From: Azoarcus_F sp036734105
Lineage (GTDB): Bacteria > Pseudomonadota > Gammaproteobacteria > Burkholderiales > Rhodocyclaceae
Assembly (NCBI GenBank): GCA_036734105.1
Contig: DAIMZH010000008.1
Span: 1-64,000 of the forward strand
Direction of reading: 5' to 3'
DNA: 64,000 bases
Part shown: positions 25,957 to 35,322 of the stretch, piece by piece
Numbering within the stretch: the first letter of the stretch is position 1
How the letters are laid out: each line of letters begins with the position of its first letter
Program-made: the position numbers and the translations under genes
Notes under the pieces: generated by a model
What the model saw: only the letters and a program-made list of their open reading frames with translations
Told to the model about the DNA's origin: nothing
Database searches by the model: none

Positions 25957-26912
25957 CAGTGCTCGCCGCGCCCCGCGCGATGGCGGCTTTCGTAATAGCC
26001 TCCGCGCACATGCTGTTGCCCGATATAGGCTGGTGCCACCGCTTCCAGCGGGGTGGGCTCAAAGCCGAAGGGCTGGGCTGGGCCGCTGGCGACATTGTCG
26101 GCACGCATCGAGCGCACATTGTCGCGGCTCATCAGGGGGGTGGGCGCCAGCTCCATCAGGCGTGCCTGCAGCATGGCCAGACGCTCGGAGAGCGGAAAAA
26201 TGATGCGCTTCTTGCCGACCAGTTGGCATACGTACTCGACCAGTTCGCGTAAGGTGTAGGTGTGCGGACCGGCAAGCTCGTGAATCTGGCCCGCCGTGTC
26301 GGGGTGGGTGAGGCAGTGCTGTACTGCGCGCGCCACGTCATCTACATAAACCGGTTGAAAGCGTGCATTGGCACCCGCCAGTGGCAGCACCGGGAAAAGC
26401 TTCGCAAGACCGGCGAACAGATTGAGAAAGCTGTCGTCCCGACCAAAGATGACGGAAGGGCGCAGAATGGTCCATTCGGGGGTGGAGTGTGCGGTGATGG
26501 CTGCTTCACCTGCGGCTTTGGATCGCTGATATTCGGATGGACCATCGGCCGACGCCCCCAGCGCGCTGATGTGGATCAGCCGTGGCACGCCGACCTCGGC
26601 ACAGGTCTGGGCGATCAAGGCTGGCAACTCCACATGTGCTCTGGCAAAGTCGGGGCCGTAGGGGGTGCCCGGCTTGGAGTGAAGCACGCCCACCAGGCTG
26701 ATCACCGCATCTGCACCGGTTAGCAAACGCGCAAGTGTGGCCCGATCGAACACGTTCGCTTCGACCACTTCAATGGTTGGCAGCACCAGCAAGTGCGCTG
26801 CCCGACTGCGGCGGCGGGTTGGTACCAGCAGCTTAAAGCCTGCTTCGGAAAGGCGGTTGGCGATTGCCTTGCCAACGAAGCCGCTACCGCCAATCAGGAC
26901 CACTTGTTTCAT
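25956..26912 (-). CDS. NDUFA9-like NAD(P)-binding protein (complex I NDUFA9 subunit family)
   Basis: A 318-residue atypical SDR/NmrA-like protein related to the mitochondrial complex I subunit NDUFA9. The Rossmann motif GGSGFVGKAIANRL is at the N-terminus, followed by LVGVLHS, HISALGAS, YQRSKAAGEAA (Tyr-x3-Lys-like) and ILRPSVIFGRDDSFLN. The ATG at 26912 is chosen for the family N-terminus. It is encoded just before cca on the same strand. The bacterial role is not firmly known. Confidence 0.87.
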   Translation of the reverse strand: MKQVVLIGGSGFVGKAIANRLSEAGFKLLVPTRRRSRAAHLLVLPTIEVVEANVFDRATLARLLTGADAVISLVGVLHSKPGTPYGPDFARAHVELPALIAQTCAEVGVPRLIHISALGASADGPSEYQRSKAAGEAAITAHSTPEWTILRPSVIFGRDDSFLNLFAGLAKLFPVLPLAGANARFQPVYVDDVARAVQHCLTHPDTAGQIHELAGPHTYTLRELVEYVCQLVGKKRIIFPLSERLAMLQARLMELAPTPLMSRDNVRSMRADNVASGPAQPFGFEPTPLEAVAPAYIGQQHVRGGYYESRHRAGRGEH

Positions 26913-27054
26913 TTTGTATTCACTCCGGTTGAAAGCCTCCACATCAGGGGGTTTCGACCTGTCGGAAGGGTGAGTTCCAGCAAGTTGCAAAGGCCCGCGC
27001 GGGAGGTGAGTTGAAGCATTGCATTGAGGCTGAAAAAGCGCTGCTTGTTCGGGT

Positions 27055-28998
27055 TTAGTTGCTGCCCGGTGCAGCCGGAATGGTGGCAAGCCAGCGTGCC
27101 ATGGTTTGAGGCTGACCTTCTATCAGTGCAGAGTAGACCACGGCGTTGGCGAGCACCTTCTTGACGTAATCACGTGTCTCATCAAACGGGATGGTTTCGA
27201 TGAAGATCGTTGCGTCAAGGTCTTGCGTGTCGCGCCAGCGTCTGGCTCTGCCCGGTCCTGCATTGTAACCGGCTGAGGCCAGCACCGGGTTGTTGTCGAG
27301 GCCGGCCATGATGATACGCATGTAGTTGGTGCCCAGAATGACATTGCTGCGCGGTTCGTTGAGCATGCGCGGATGATAATTGCTCATGCCTATCTGCTTG
27401 GCGACCCAGCGGCCGGTGTATGGCATGACTTGCATCAAGCCTTGTGCGCCAGCGTGTGAGCGTGCCGGGATCACAAAGCGGCTTTCCTGACGCATCAGTC
27501 CATAGATCCATCCGAGCTCCAGCCCCTGTGCGCGTGCCTGCGGTTCGATCAGGTCACGAAACGGCATCGGAAAGCGAATCCTGAAGTTGGCGTCAGGGTC
27601 TGCGAGTTCTGCGGTGTTGATGGCGCGGTCCAGGTGTCCATGTTGTTGCGCAAGATCAGCAGCAGCCAGCAGAAAGGCGCGATCCTGACCACGCAGGGCA
27701 TGAATCCATTCACGTACTGCCTCGGTGTTGAGTTCGAGACGATAAAAGGCCAGTGCCCGGGCTATGCCCGGGTTCGCCATTACGCGGGCACGGTTGCTGG
27801 CTGTGATCGGCTCATCCGCGTCCGGTGCAGTGAACGCTTGACCAAGTGCCTCTGCAGCCAGCAATCCGTGAAAATCGGTGCGCTGAGCGAGGCTGCGCAA
27901 GAGTGCATACGCTTCGGACTGAAACCCTTGTCCGGCGCGTGCGCGGGCCAGCCAATATACCCACACCGAGCGGTCTCGGGTGCCCTCATCCAGACGGGCA
28001 ATGGCTTGCTCCACATGACGCCACTGCTGTTGGCGCAGCGCTGCCCGCACTGCCCATTCGCGTTGTGCCGCAGTCATCTGTACATCGCCTGCGGCACGAT
28101 ACCACTCGGCAGCCTGGGGCAATCGGGACAGCGCGCCGTGGTGGCCGAGCACGGTGAATACATAGCCGCGCTCTGCATGCGACAAACGATCGTTGAGACG
28201 TACAAAGCGGGCGTAGGCCGCCATTGCATCCTGCCTTGCCAATCGGGTGAGGGCGGCAATGGCGAGTTCCCTGCCTGTGCGGGTGACTGCAAAATTCGGC
28301 GGCAAACGGTCAAGCCAGGCTGCTGGGGAGCTCAGCACCTGGTCGATGTCGCGTTGTCCCGGTTGCTGCTCGCCTGGCAGCCAACTGAGGCTGACCCGCG
28401 CGGTATCTGGCATGCGGCTATCGATCTGACGCTGGATACGCCACCATAACTCGTCTTCACTGATGGCACCGAGCGTTGCTGCTGCGCGCAGCACCGGTTC
28501 GCAGGCCGCGTGAGCGTTCAGCAAATTGCGCCAGTCCCGTGCTACCTCAGCAAGCGCCTCTCCATCGCCCAGCATTAGCCTGGCTCGCCAGGCAAGGCAG
28601 CGCATTTCCTCGCCAGGGTCGGCACGCTCGGCAAAAACTCGCAGCAAGGCTGACCAGTCCTCGTCCCGCGCCAGTCGCTGCATCCAGTAGTCGAGCAGGC
28701 GATCGGCAGGAACGCTGCCACGGTGAAGATCGACAAAACGCGCCAATTCAAGTGACGGTACCGGCTCGTTGTTGCGCGCCAGTCGCTGCACCAGTAGCCA
28801 ATAGTCGACATAGTGATTCAGAATGTGAGTCGGGTCCGACGCAGCCGCCAGCGCCTCCAGGCGCGCACTGGCTCCGGCGCGCAGGGCTTCACGAGCTGCG
28901 AGGATGCGCGTGTCTCCCGCATCGGCATGAGCGGCAGGCAGTGCGACTGACAGTGTGAGCATGATGGTTGTTAACAGATGCTTGCCAGCGTGCACCAT
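27055..28998 (-). CDS. slt: Soluble lytic murein transglycosylase
   Basis: A 647-residue periplasmic enzyme that cleaves peptidoglycan to 1,6-anhydromuropeptides; E. coli Slt70 has about the same length. A signal peptide (LLTTIMLTLSVALPAAHADA) is followed by a long helical U-domain and the C-terminal SLT domain. The catalytic Glu lies in YGLMRQESRFV, then SHAGAQGLMQVMP and SAGYNAGPGRARRW. An ATG at 29040 is an alternative start. It is divergent from the 5-formyl-THF cyclo-ligase gene, leaving very little space for promoters. Confidence 0.94.
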   Translation of the reverse strand: MVHAGKHLLTTIMLTLSVALPAAHADAGDTRILAAREALRAGASARLEALAAASDPTHILNHYVDYWLLVQRLARNNEPVPSLELARFVDLHRGSVPADRLLDYWMQRLARDEDWSALLRVFAERADPGEEMRCLAWRARLMLGDGEALAEVARDWRNLLNAHAACEPVLRAAATLGAISEDELWWRIQRQIDSRMPDTARVSLSWLPGEQQPGQRDIDQVLSSPAAWLDRLPPNFAVTRTGRELAIAALTRLARQDAMAAYARFVRLNDRLSHAERGYVFTVLGHHGALSRLPQAAEWYRAAGDVQMTAAQREWAVRAALRQQQWRHVEQAIARLDEGTRDRSVWVYWLARARAGQGFQSEAYALLRSLAQRTDFHGLLAAEALGQAFTAPDADEPITASNRARVMANPGIARALAFYRLELNTEAVREWIHALRGQDRAFLLAAADLAQQHGHLDRAINTAELADPDANFRIRFPMPFRDLIEPQARAQGLELGWIYGLMRQESRFVIPARSHAGAQGLMQVMPYTGRWVAKQIGMSNYHPRMLNEPRSNVILGTNYMRIIMAGLDNNPVLASAGYNAGPGRARRWRDTQDLDATIFIETIPFDETRDYVKKVLANAVVYSALIEGQPQTMARWLATIPAAPGSN

Positions 28999-29052
28999 GC
29001 TGTGGCTGGTTCGGTGGCGACTAAAGGGTAGTGTGTGCATGAGGCGTGATGG

Positions 29053-29649
29053 ATGACAGAGCAGACTGGTGATAGGGCAGGGCTTCGCGTGAACTTGCGC
29101 AGAATGGCTGTCGACCGGCGCGAGGCCATGACGGCGACTGCAAGAGTTGCCTCGACGCGCCGTCTGGAAAGACATTTGACCGCGTTGCTGGCGGATTTAT
29201 CCCCAGACTGCCTGGCGTTTTGCTGGCCGTTTCGCGGAGAACCTGATTTATGCCACTGGATGGCACGGTGGCTGCAAGCGCAGCCGGGGCGCACGGCTGC
29301 ATTGCCGGTGGTCACCGGAGTTGCCCAGCCGCTCATTTTCCGCGAATGGACGCCTCACACCCGGCTGTTGCCAGACCGGCACGGCATTCCACATCCGCCC
29401 GATGGGCCTGTGCTGCAGCCCGATGTGGTGCTGGTACCGCTCAATGCATTTGACGCCAACGGCTATCGCATTGGCTATGGCGGTGGGTATTTTGATCGCA
29501 CCCTGGCGGCCACCTCAATCATTGCCGTCGGCGTGGGCTTTGAGCTTGGACGTGTTGACAGCGCCTTTCCTCAGGCGCACGACAAACCGATGCAGTGGAT
29601 TGTCACCGAGGCAGGCGTCTGGCGTACTCCGGAGTCTTGCGCCGACTGA
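29053..29649 (+). CDS. 5-formyltetrahydrofolate cyclo-ligase
   Basis: A 198-residue ATP-dependent enzyme turning 5-formyl-THF into 5,10-methenyl-THF. The family signature is clear in the last third: PDVVLVPLNAFDANGYRIGYGGGYFDR, with the GYGGGYFDR loop for phosphate binding. The start at 29053 gives the family length; an internal ATG (residue 18) would still leave the core. The gene converges on ilvA, with 10 bases between stops. Confidence 0.92.
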   Translation: MTEQTGDRAGLRVNLRRMAVDRREAMTATARVASTRRLERHLTALLADLSPDCLAFCWPFRGEPDLCHWMARWLQAQPGRTAALPVVTGVAQPLIFREWTPHTRLLPDRHGIPHPPDGPVLQPDVVLVPLNAFDANGYRIGYGGGYFDRTLAATSIIAVGVGFELGRVDSAFPQAHDKPMQWIVTEAGVWRTPESCAD

Positions 29650-29659
29650 AACCCGCCTG

Positions 29660-31180
29660 TCAGGCCAGGAACATGCGATAGGCAGGGTTCAGGGTTTCGT
29701 CTGCGTACTGATAGCCAAGTCTGTCGAGGAAGTCCTGAAAGGCAATTCTGTCGTGGGGTGGCACCTGCATCCCGACCAAAACCCGCCCGAAATCCGAACC
29801 GTGGTTGCGGTAGTGAAACAGGCTGATGTTCCAGTCCGAGCGCAGGTTTGACAGGAAATTCATCAATGCACCTGGTCGTTCGGGAAAGGCAAACCGATAC
29901 AGCAACTCGTTTTCGGCCCTTGGTGCGCGCCCGCCAACCATATAGCGAACATGGCTCTTGGACATCTCGTCGTCGGTCAGATCGAGTGCCGGCAAGTCGT
30001 GGCGTTGCAGCATGTCGACGATGCGGGAGGCTTCGCTGCGATTATGCACAGTGACGCCAACGAAGATATGCGCGGTTTCGGTGTCGGCGTAGCGGTAGTT
30101 GAATTCGGTGATGTTGCGGTTGCCCAGCAGGGCGCAAAACTTCTTGAATGAGCCAGGCTGTTCCGGGATGGTCACCGCCAGCACGGCTTCACGCTGCTCG
30201 CCGACTTCGGCGCGCTCTGCCACAAAACGCAGACGGTCGAAGTTCATGTTGGCGCCCGACGCGATGGCGACGATGTGTTTGTCGCGCAGTTTGTGGCGTT
30301 TGATGTACTCCTTGGCGCCTGCTACCGCCAGCGCTCCCGCTGGCTCCAGGATGGAGCGGGTGTCTTCAAATACATCCTTGATGGCCGCGCAGATGGCGTC
30401 ATTGTCGACCACTATCATTTCATCCACATACTGCTGACACAGGCGGAAGCTTTCCTCGCCGACCTGCTTGACTGCTGCCCCGTCGGCGAACAGGCCAACC
30501 TGGTCGAGCACGATCCGTTCTCCGCAGGCCAGTGAACGTGTCATCGCATCGGCATCGACTGCTTCGACCCCAATGACCTTGGTCTCAGGGCGGAGCTGCT
30601 TGATATAGGCCGCAATACCGGCGATCAGACCACCGCCGCCGACGCAACAGAACACCGCATATATCGGCTTGCCGTGTGCCCTCAGGATCTCCATGCCTAT
30701 GGTGCCCTGGCCAGCGATAACGTCCGGATCATCGAAAGGGTGGACGAAGCTGAGCTTGTCCACTTTGGCCAGCTCAGTTGCGTGAGCGTAGGCGTCGGAA
30801 TAGGATTCGCCGGACAGCACGACCTCTCCACCGCGCGCACGCACGGCATCCACCTTGATCTGAGGTGTGGATTCGGGCATCACTATAACCGCCCGGGTGC
30901 CGAGTTTTTGTGCGGACAATGCCACGCCTTGTGCGTGATTGCCTGCCGAAGCGCAGATGACGCCACGCTTGAGCGCCTGCGGCGACAGGTTGGCCATCTT
31001 GTTGTATGCACCGCGAATCTTGAAGCTGAACACCGGTTGCATATCCTCACGCTTGAGGAAGATGCGGTTGTGGGTGCGTGCCGACAGGTTGCTGGCGAAA
31101 TCAAGCGGTGTTTCTTCCGCAACGTCATAGACCTGAGCATTCAGGATCTTTTTCAGGTAGTCCGGTGGTGTGGCGCTCAT
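29660..31180 (-). CDS. ilvA: Threonine ammonia-lyase, biosynthetic
   Basis: A 506-residue PLP enzyme converting threonine to 2-oxobutyrate, the first step of isoleucine synthesis. The PLP lysine is in FSFKIRGAYNKM, the glycine loop is VGGGGLIAG, and SAGNHAQGVA is the substrate segment. Two ACT-like regulatory domains follow residue 330 (LAVTIPEQPGSFKKF and FAFPERPGALMNFL), the mark of the isoleucine-inhibited long form. It lies 66 bases after hprK on the same strand. It generates 2-aminoacrylate as a by-product, which RidA proteins clear. Confidence 0.96.
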   Translation of the reverse strand: MSATPPDYLKKILNAQVYDVAEETPLDFASNLSARTHNRIFLKREDMQPVFSFKIRGAYNKMANLSPQALKRGVICASAGNHAQGVALSAQKLGTRAVIVMPESTPQIKVDAVRARGGEVVLSGESYSDAYAHATELAKVDKLSFVHPFDDPDVIAGQGTIGMEILRAHGKPIYAVFCCVGGGGLIAGIAAYIKQLRPETKVIGVEAVDADAMTRSLACGERIVLDQVGLFADGAAVKQVGEESFRLCQQYVDEMIVVDNDAICAAIKDVFEDTRSILEPAGALAVAGAKEYIKRHKLRDKHIVAIASGANMNFDRLRFVAERAEVGEQREAVLAVTIPEQPGSFKKFCALLGNRNITEFNYRYADTETAHIFVGVTVHNRSEASRIVDMLQRHDLPALDLTDDEMSKSHVRYMVGGRAPRAENELLYRFAFPERPGALMNFLSNLRSDWNISLFHYRNHGSDFGRVLVGMQVPPHDRIAFQDFLDRLGYQYADETLNPAYRMFLA

Positions 31181-31246
31181 GTCTTTGATGAATGGTCCGG
31201 TGTTTCAGTCAGAAAAGGGTAACAGTGTGGTTGCTGCGGGGCAACA

Positions 31247-32203
31247 TCAGTTGTGGTCACCCATGTGACTTTCGTCTCCTTCGTCAATCGCACGTTGCTG
31301 GCGTGCAATGAACTCGCGCGTAGAGTCTATGCCGCGCAACGTGAGGATGTGGGATCGTACTGCCCCCTCCAGCAGCACGGCCAGGTTGCGACCGGCGGCA
31401 ACAGGCAGGATGGTGCGTGGCACTTCCACCCCGAGAATGGTTTGAGACTCGCGGTGCAAGGGTAGACGCTCCGGATCGCCCTGGCCGGGTGCGCGACGCT
31501 CAAGGTGTACCACCAGGCGCAGGCGCATTTTCCGGCGGCAAGCGGTTTCACCGAAAATGGTGCGGATGTTGAGAATGCCAAGCCCGCGTACTTCGATGAA
31601 GTCCTGCAGCAGTGCCGGGCATCGGCCTTCGAGTACGGTGGGGGCGATACGCGAAAACTCGACCGCATCGTCGGCGACCAGTCCGTGACCGCGCGATATC
31701 AATTCCAGTGCCAACTCGGACTTGCCAGCCCCGGAGTCACCGGTAATGAACACGCCAAGCCCGAGTACATCCATGAAAACGCCATGCAGACTGATTTTTT
31801 CGGCAAGCTGACGCGATAGGTAGAGGCGCAACTGGTCAACCACACCGGCGGATGCGTGCGGTGTGCGAAACAGGGCTACGCCACTTGCTTCGGAGATGAC
31901 ATGAAGCATGGAGGGCAGGGCGCAATCGTCTGCCAGGATAATGGCAGGTGGGCGTGCCTCGAAAATCTCTTCCAGATGGTGTGCGATCTTTTCGCGAGAC
32001 TGGCGTTGCGCCCAGTTGAGTTCGGCTGCACCTATGATCTGCAGCCGGTCCGGATGCATCAGGTTGAGATGTCCGACCAGATCGGCTGGCCAGATCCGCT
32101 CCTTGCTCACCGCAATGTCGCGGTCAAGCGGCCCGCAGATGTGGCTCAGTTCGAGCTGCCGACGGTGGGCTTCAAACAGCCGCGCGACGCTGGTCCGGCG
32201 CAT
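31247..32203 (-). CDS. hprK: HPr kinase/phosphorylase
   Basis: A 318-residue bifunctional enzyme that phosphorylates or dephosphorylates a Ser of HPr. The Walker A motif GDSGAGKSELALELI and the signature EVRGLGILNIRTIFGETACR are intact. The N-terminal domain (MRRTSVARLFEAHRRQLEL) gives full length from the ATG at 32203. The start lies 32 bases inside the ptsN 3' end. HPr and enzyme I are not in the window. In related genomes rapZ usually follows hprK; here ilvA does. Confidence 0.94.
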   Translation of the reverse strand: MRRTSVARLFEAHRRQLELSHICGPLDRDIAVSKERIWPADLVGHLNLMHPDRLQIIGAAELNWAQRQSREKIAHHLEEIFEARPPAIILADDCALPSMLHVISEASGVALFRTPHASAGVVDQLRLYLSRQLAEKISLHGVFMDVLGLGVFITGDSGAGKSELALELISRGHGLVADDAVEFSRIAPTVLEGRCPALLQDFIEVRGLGILNIRTIFGETACRRKMRLRLVVHLERRAPGQGDPERLPLHRESQTILGVEVPRTILPVAAGRNLAVLLEGAVRSHILTLRGIDSTREFIARQQRAIDEGDESHMGDHN

Positions 32204-32657
32204 CGACCCCCCAGGACAGGAAAGCGTGGTGAACGGCCGCAGCATCGGCTGCTTTGGAGACACGTTCGCGGAAGGCGCTGTCACTGAAACGCTGGGCAAG
32301 CTCAGACAGCAGTTGTAAATGCTGCTCATTGGCCTGCTCGGGGACGAGCAGTACAAACAGCATGTCTACCGGTCTGCCATCAGGCGCATCAAACTGGACA
32401 GGCGCGAGAAGACGGATGAAGGCTCCCGCTGCGTCGGCCAGCCCCTTGATACGACCATGAGGTATCGCGATGCCCTGACCAAGTCCGGTAGAGCCGAGAC
32501 GTTCGCGCGAAAACAGGCTGTCAAAGACATCACCACGCGCGATGCCCTGATTGTTTTCGAACAGCAGCCCCGCTTGCTCGAACACCCGTTTCTTGCTGCT
32601 GGCTTCGAGATCCAGAACGACGTTTTCGAGCGGGAGAAGCTTGGCGATGAGACTCAT
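32172..32657 (-). CDS. ptsN: PTS IIA-like nitrogen-regulatory protein PtsN
   Basis: A 161-residue EIIA-Ntr protein, part of the nitrogen-related phosphotransferase relay. The phosphorylated His is in GQGIAIPHGRIKG. The N-terminus MSLIAKLLPLENVVLDLEA is typical, and the ATG at 32657 is preferred over longer frames. It overlaps hprK and follows hpf at 147 bases, a gap containing two perfect hairpins and a TATAAT sequence. Its neighbours rpoN and hpf fit the standard sigma-54 cluster. Confidence 0.94.
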   Translation of the reverse strand: MSLIAKLLPLENVVLDLEASSKKRVFEQAGLLFENNQGIARGDVFDSLFSRERLGSTGLGQGIAIPHGRIKGLADAAGAFIRLLAPVQFDAPDGRPVDMLFVLLVPEQANEQHLQLLSELAQRFSDSAFRERVSKAADAAAVHHAFLSWGVDAPDQRRAAV

Positions 32658-32732
32658 GATTAGAAAACCGTTGCATTGCAAGCTCTGACAATCGGCTGTT
32701 TGGCCGCTGTGGAGCATGCTGGAAAATCTTGG

Positions 32733-32738
32733 ATTATA
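32733..32738 (-). promoter_or_regulatory. TATAAT -10-like box ahead of ptsN
   Basis: A perfect TATAAT on the minus strand directly downstream of the second hairpin, about 75 bases before the ptsN start. No good -35 was found at 16-18 bases; only three-of-six matches lie inside the hairpin. It may give ptsN-hprK a promoter of their own. Confidence 0.35.
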
Positions 32739-32739
32739 C

Positions 32740-32764
32740 GTTCAACCCGTCATGCGGGTTGAAC
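32740..32764 (-). other. Perfect 10-pair hairpin between hpf and ptsN
   Basis: GTTCAACCCG and CGGGTTGAAC with a 5-base loop. It is followed on the minus strand by GTATAAT, not a T-run, so it is probably not an intrinsic terminator. A processing or stability site is possible. Confidence 0.6.
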
Positions 32765-32772
32765 CGTCAGGG

Positions 32773-32792
32773 GGAGGGGGTATTCCCCCTCC
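32773..32792 (-). other. GC-rich hairpin after hpf
   Basis: GGAGGGGG and CCCCCTCC form an 8-pair stem with a 4-base loop, starting 12 bases after the hpf stop on the minus strand. No T-run follows. It probably protects or terminates the hpf message in part. Confidence 0.6.
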
Positions 32793-32804
32793 GGTTGTTG
32801 CCGA

Positions 32805-33134
32805 TCAGGACTCGATATCGGTTGGCTGACGCTTGAGCGCGTCATGGCCGTGATCCTGGATCTTTTGCTTGTACTTGAGAACCTGGCGGTCCAGCTTGTC
32901 GGCCATGCTGTCGATTGCGGCATACATGTCGGTATCGTCGCTCTCGACGAAGATGTCCTTGCCGCGTACATGCAGGGTGACTTCTGCCTTCTGCTTCAGC
33001 TTTTCCACCGTGAGGATCACATTGATGCTTGTCACGTTGTCGAAGTGGCGGATGACGCGATCGAGCTTGCTGGTAACGTAGTCGCGGATGGCGTCGGTAA
33101 CGTCGACGTGATGCCCGGTGATCTTGAGGTTCAT
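32805..33134 (-). CDS. hpf: Ribosome hibernation-promoting factor (short form)
   Basis: A 109-residue protein of the HPF/YfiA family that binds the 30S decoding region and helps form inactive ribosomes. MNLKITGHHVDVTDAIRDYV is the canonical start, with an ideal SD (AAGGAG five bases upstream). The long-form C-terminal dimerisation domain is absent. It sits 16 bases after rpoN on the same strand, as in many proteobacterial rpoN clusters. Confidence 0.96.
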   Translation of the reverse strand: MNLKITGHHVDVTDAIRDYVTSKLDRVIRHFDNVTSINVILTVEKLKQKAEVTLHVRGKDIFVESDDTDMYAAIDSMADKLDRQVLKYKQKIQDHGHDALKRQPTDIES

Positions 33135-33150
33135 GATTGCTCCTTGTGTT

Positions 33151-34584
33151 TTAAATCGTCTTGCGCTGACTAACCGGCGGGATGTTAAGCGATTCGCGGT
33201 ATTTCGCAATGGTTCGCCGCGCCACCACAATGCCCTGCTGGCCTAAAAGATCGGCAATTTTGGAGTCGGACAAGGGTTTCTTCTTGTCCTCAGCATCAAT
33301 CAACTGGCGAATCAGCGCGCGAATTGCCGTGGATGATGCTGCCCCCCCCGTGTCGGTAGACACGTGACTGCCGAAAAAATACTTGAGTTCGAATACGCCT
33401 CTTGGCGTGGACATGTACTTCTGTGTCGTGACCCGCGAGATTGTCGACTCGTGCAATTCGAGTTGATCGGCGATCTCGCGCAATGTCAGCGGACGCATTG
33501 CCACCTCTCCATGTTCGAAGAACTGGCGTTGTTGGTCAACTATGGCTTGAGAGACCCGAAGAATCGTTTCGAAACGCTGCTGTACGTTCTTGATCAGCCA
33601 GCGTGCCTCTTGAAGCTGCCCGGACAAGGCGCTGCTGATTCCGCGATTCTGTTGCAGGATACTGGCGTACAAGGCATTGATGCGAAGCCGGGGCATGGCA
33701 TCTGCATTAAGTGCCACTGCCCATTGGTCGCGAACCTTGCGCACCACAACGTCAGGCAGGACATAGCGGGTTTCGGACTGGCTGAAGCGTGACCCGGGGT
33801 GCGGGTTCAGCGAGCAGATCAGCGCCTGGGCTTCGCGCAAGGCATCATCAGTGCAACTCAATTCGCGCTTCAGGCGCGCAAAGTTGCGTTCGGCAAGCAG
33901 TTCCAGGTGTTGGTTGATGATGGCCAGGGCGAGCTGTCTGGTGGGTGTCTCTGCGTGGGCTTTAAGCTGAAGCGCAAGGCACTCCTGCGGTGAACGTGCG
34001 CCGATACCGACCGGGTCGAGGTTCTGCACCTGATGCAGGGCAATGATGAGGTCGTCAAGATCGACACCGCTCTCGGCAGGCAGTAATTCAAGCAACTCTT
34101 CGAGTGGCTGATTGAGATAGCCGTCATCATCAAGTGCCTCGACAATAAAGCGGCTCAAGGCGCGATCCCTGTCACTCAGGGGCGACAGACTGAGTTGCTG
34201 ATCCAGGTGTTCGCGCAAGCTGGTGCTGGCACCCTGAATGTCCTGAAAGTCATTGTCGTCGTCTTCACTGCGCGGGCTTGAACTGCCAGATGCATTGCCC
34301 CAGTCCTCGTCGGTGTCCCAGTTGGTCGCTTCGGCGGGTGGCTCCGCGTCGTCTCGTTCGCGCGGAGACTCTCCTTCTGCGCTCGCCTCGCTTGTGGCAC
34401 TGACCTGTGGCAGTGGCATGTCGTCGGCACCCTCCGATCTTTCGAGCATCGGGTTTTCGAGAAGAAAAGTTTCAATTTCCTGATTCAGCTCAAGCGTCGA
34501 CAGTTGCAGCAAGCGGATGGATTGCTGCAACTGCGGGGTCAACGTGAGGTGTTGCGAGAGTTTGAGCTGGAGTGTCGGTTTCAT
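33151..34584 (-). CDS. rpoN: RNA polymerase sigma-54 factor
   Basis: A 477-residue sigma-54. Region I is present (MKPTLQLKLSQHLTLTPQL, Gln/Leu rich), followed by an acidic region II (about 60-110), the core-binding domain, the helix-turn-helix LTLREIADQLELHESTISRV and the C-terminal RpoN box ARRTIAKYRESLNIP. It recognises -24/-12 promoters and needs an AAA+ activator. The start at 34584 gives the family N-terminus. The gene follows lptB by 15 bases. Confidence 0.97.
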   Translation of the reverse strand: MKPTLQLKLSQHLTLTPQLQQSIRLLQLSTLELNQEIETFLLENPMLERSEGADDMPLPQVSATSEASAEGESPRERDDAEPPAEATNWDTDEDWGNASGSSSPRSEDDDNDFQDIQGASTSLREHLDQQLSLSPLSDRDRALSRFIVEALDDDGYLNQPLEELLELLPAESGVDLDDLIIALHQVQNLDPVGIGARSPQECLALQLKAHAETPTRQLALAIINQHLELLAERNFARLKRELSCTDDALREAQALICSLNPHPGSRFSQSETRYVLPDVVVRKVRDQWAVALNADAMPRLRINALYASILQQNRGISSALSGQLQEARWLIKNVQQRFETILRVSQAIVDQQRQFFEHGEVAMRPLTLREIADQLELHESTISRVTTQKYMSTPRGVFELKYFFGSHVSTDTGGAASSTAIRALIRQLIDAEDKKKPLSDSKIADLLGQQGIVVARRTIAKYRESLNIPPVSQRKTI

Positions 34585-34599
34585 GCTGCAAGGCAACCC

Positions 34600-35322
34600 T
34601 CAGAGCCGGAAGTGCTCGCCAAGATAGACGCGCCGGACTTGTTCGTTGGCAACGATGTGCTCGGGCGTACCACTGGCCAGAACGCTACCTTCGCTGATGA
34701 TGTAGGCTCGATCGCAGATGCCAAGCGTCTCGCGCACGTTGTGGTCGGTGATCAGCACACCGATACCGCGCTCCCTCAAGTAGTGAATGATTTTCTGGAT
34801 GTCGAGTACCGCAATCGGGTCGACGCCGGCAAATGGTTCATCCAGCAGAATGAGACGCGGGGCGCTGGCCAAGGCTCGTGCAATCTCGCAACGTCGTCTT
34901 TCACCACCGGAGAGTGACACGGAGGGACTGTCGCGCAGATGTGCGATACCCAACTCCATAAGCAGTTCGTCCAGACGCTGATTGATTTCATCGCGCGACA
35001 AGCCCTGCAGTTCGAGCACCGCGCGGATATTGTCAGCCACGCTCAACTTGCGAAAAACGCTCATCTCTTGAGGGAGATAGGATAAACCCAGACGAGCACG
35101 GGCGTGCACCGGGCGATGTGTAAGATCGTTATTATCAAGCGTGATCTGACCGCCGTCAGCGCGCACCAAGCCTACAATCATGTAAAAGCAGGTGGTCTTG
35201 CCGGCTCCGTTGGGGCCTAGCAATCCGACCACCTCGCCACTGCCCACTTCAAAGCCGACGTCGTGCACGACGGTACGTGTCTTGTAACGTTTTTTAAGAC
35301 CAATCACCTTAAGCAGACTCAT
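34600..35322 (-). CDS. lptB: LPS export ABC transporter ATP-binding protein
   Basis: A 240-residue ATPase of the LptB2FG machine that extracts lipopolysaccharide from the inner membrane. Walker A GPNGAGKTT, signature LSGGERRRCEIARAL, Walker B LILLDEPFAGVDP and the H-loop ITDHNV are intact. The ATG at 35322 has AGAGG six bases upstream and overlaps recX by 14 bases. Upstream lptA, lptC and kdsC, normally found here, are absent and recX takes their place. Confidence 0.96.
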   Translation of the reverse strand: MSLLKVIGLKKRYKTRTVVHDVGFEVGSGEVVGLLGPNGAGKTTCFYMIVGLVRADGGQITLDNNDLTHRPVHARARLGLSYLPQEMSVFRKLSVADNIRAVLELQGLSRDEINQRLDELLMELGIAHLRDSPSVSLSGGERRRCEIARALASAPRLILLDEPFAGVDPIAVLDIQKIIHYLRERGIGVLITDHNVRETLGICDRAYIISEGSVLASGTPEHIVANEQVRRVYLGEHFRL

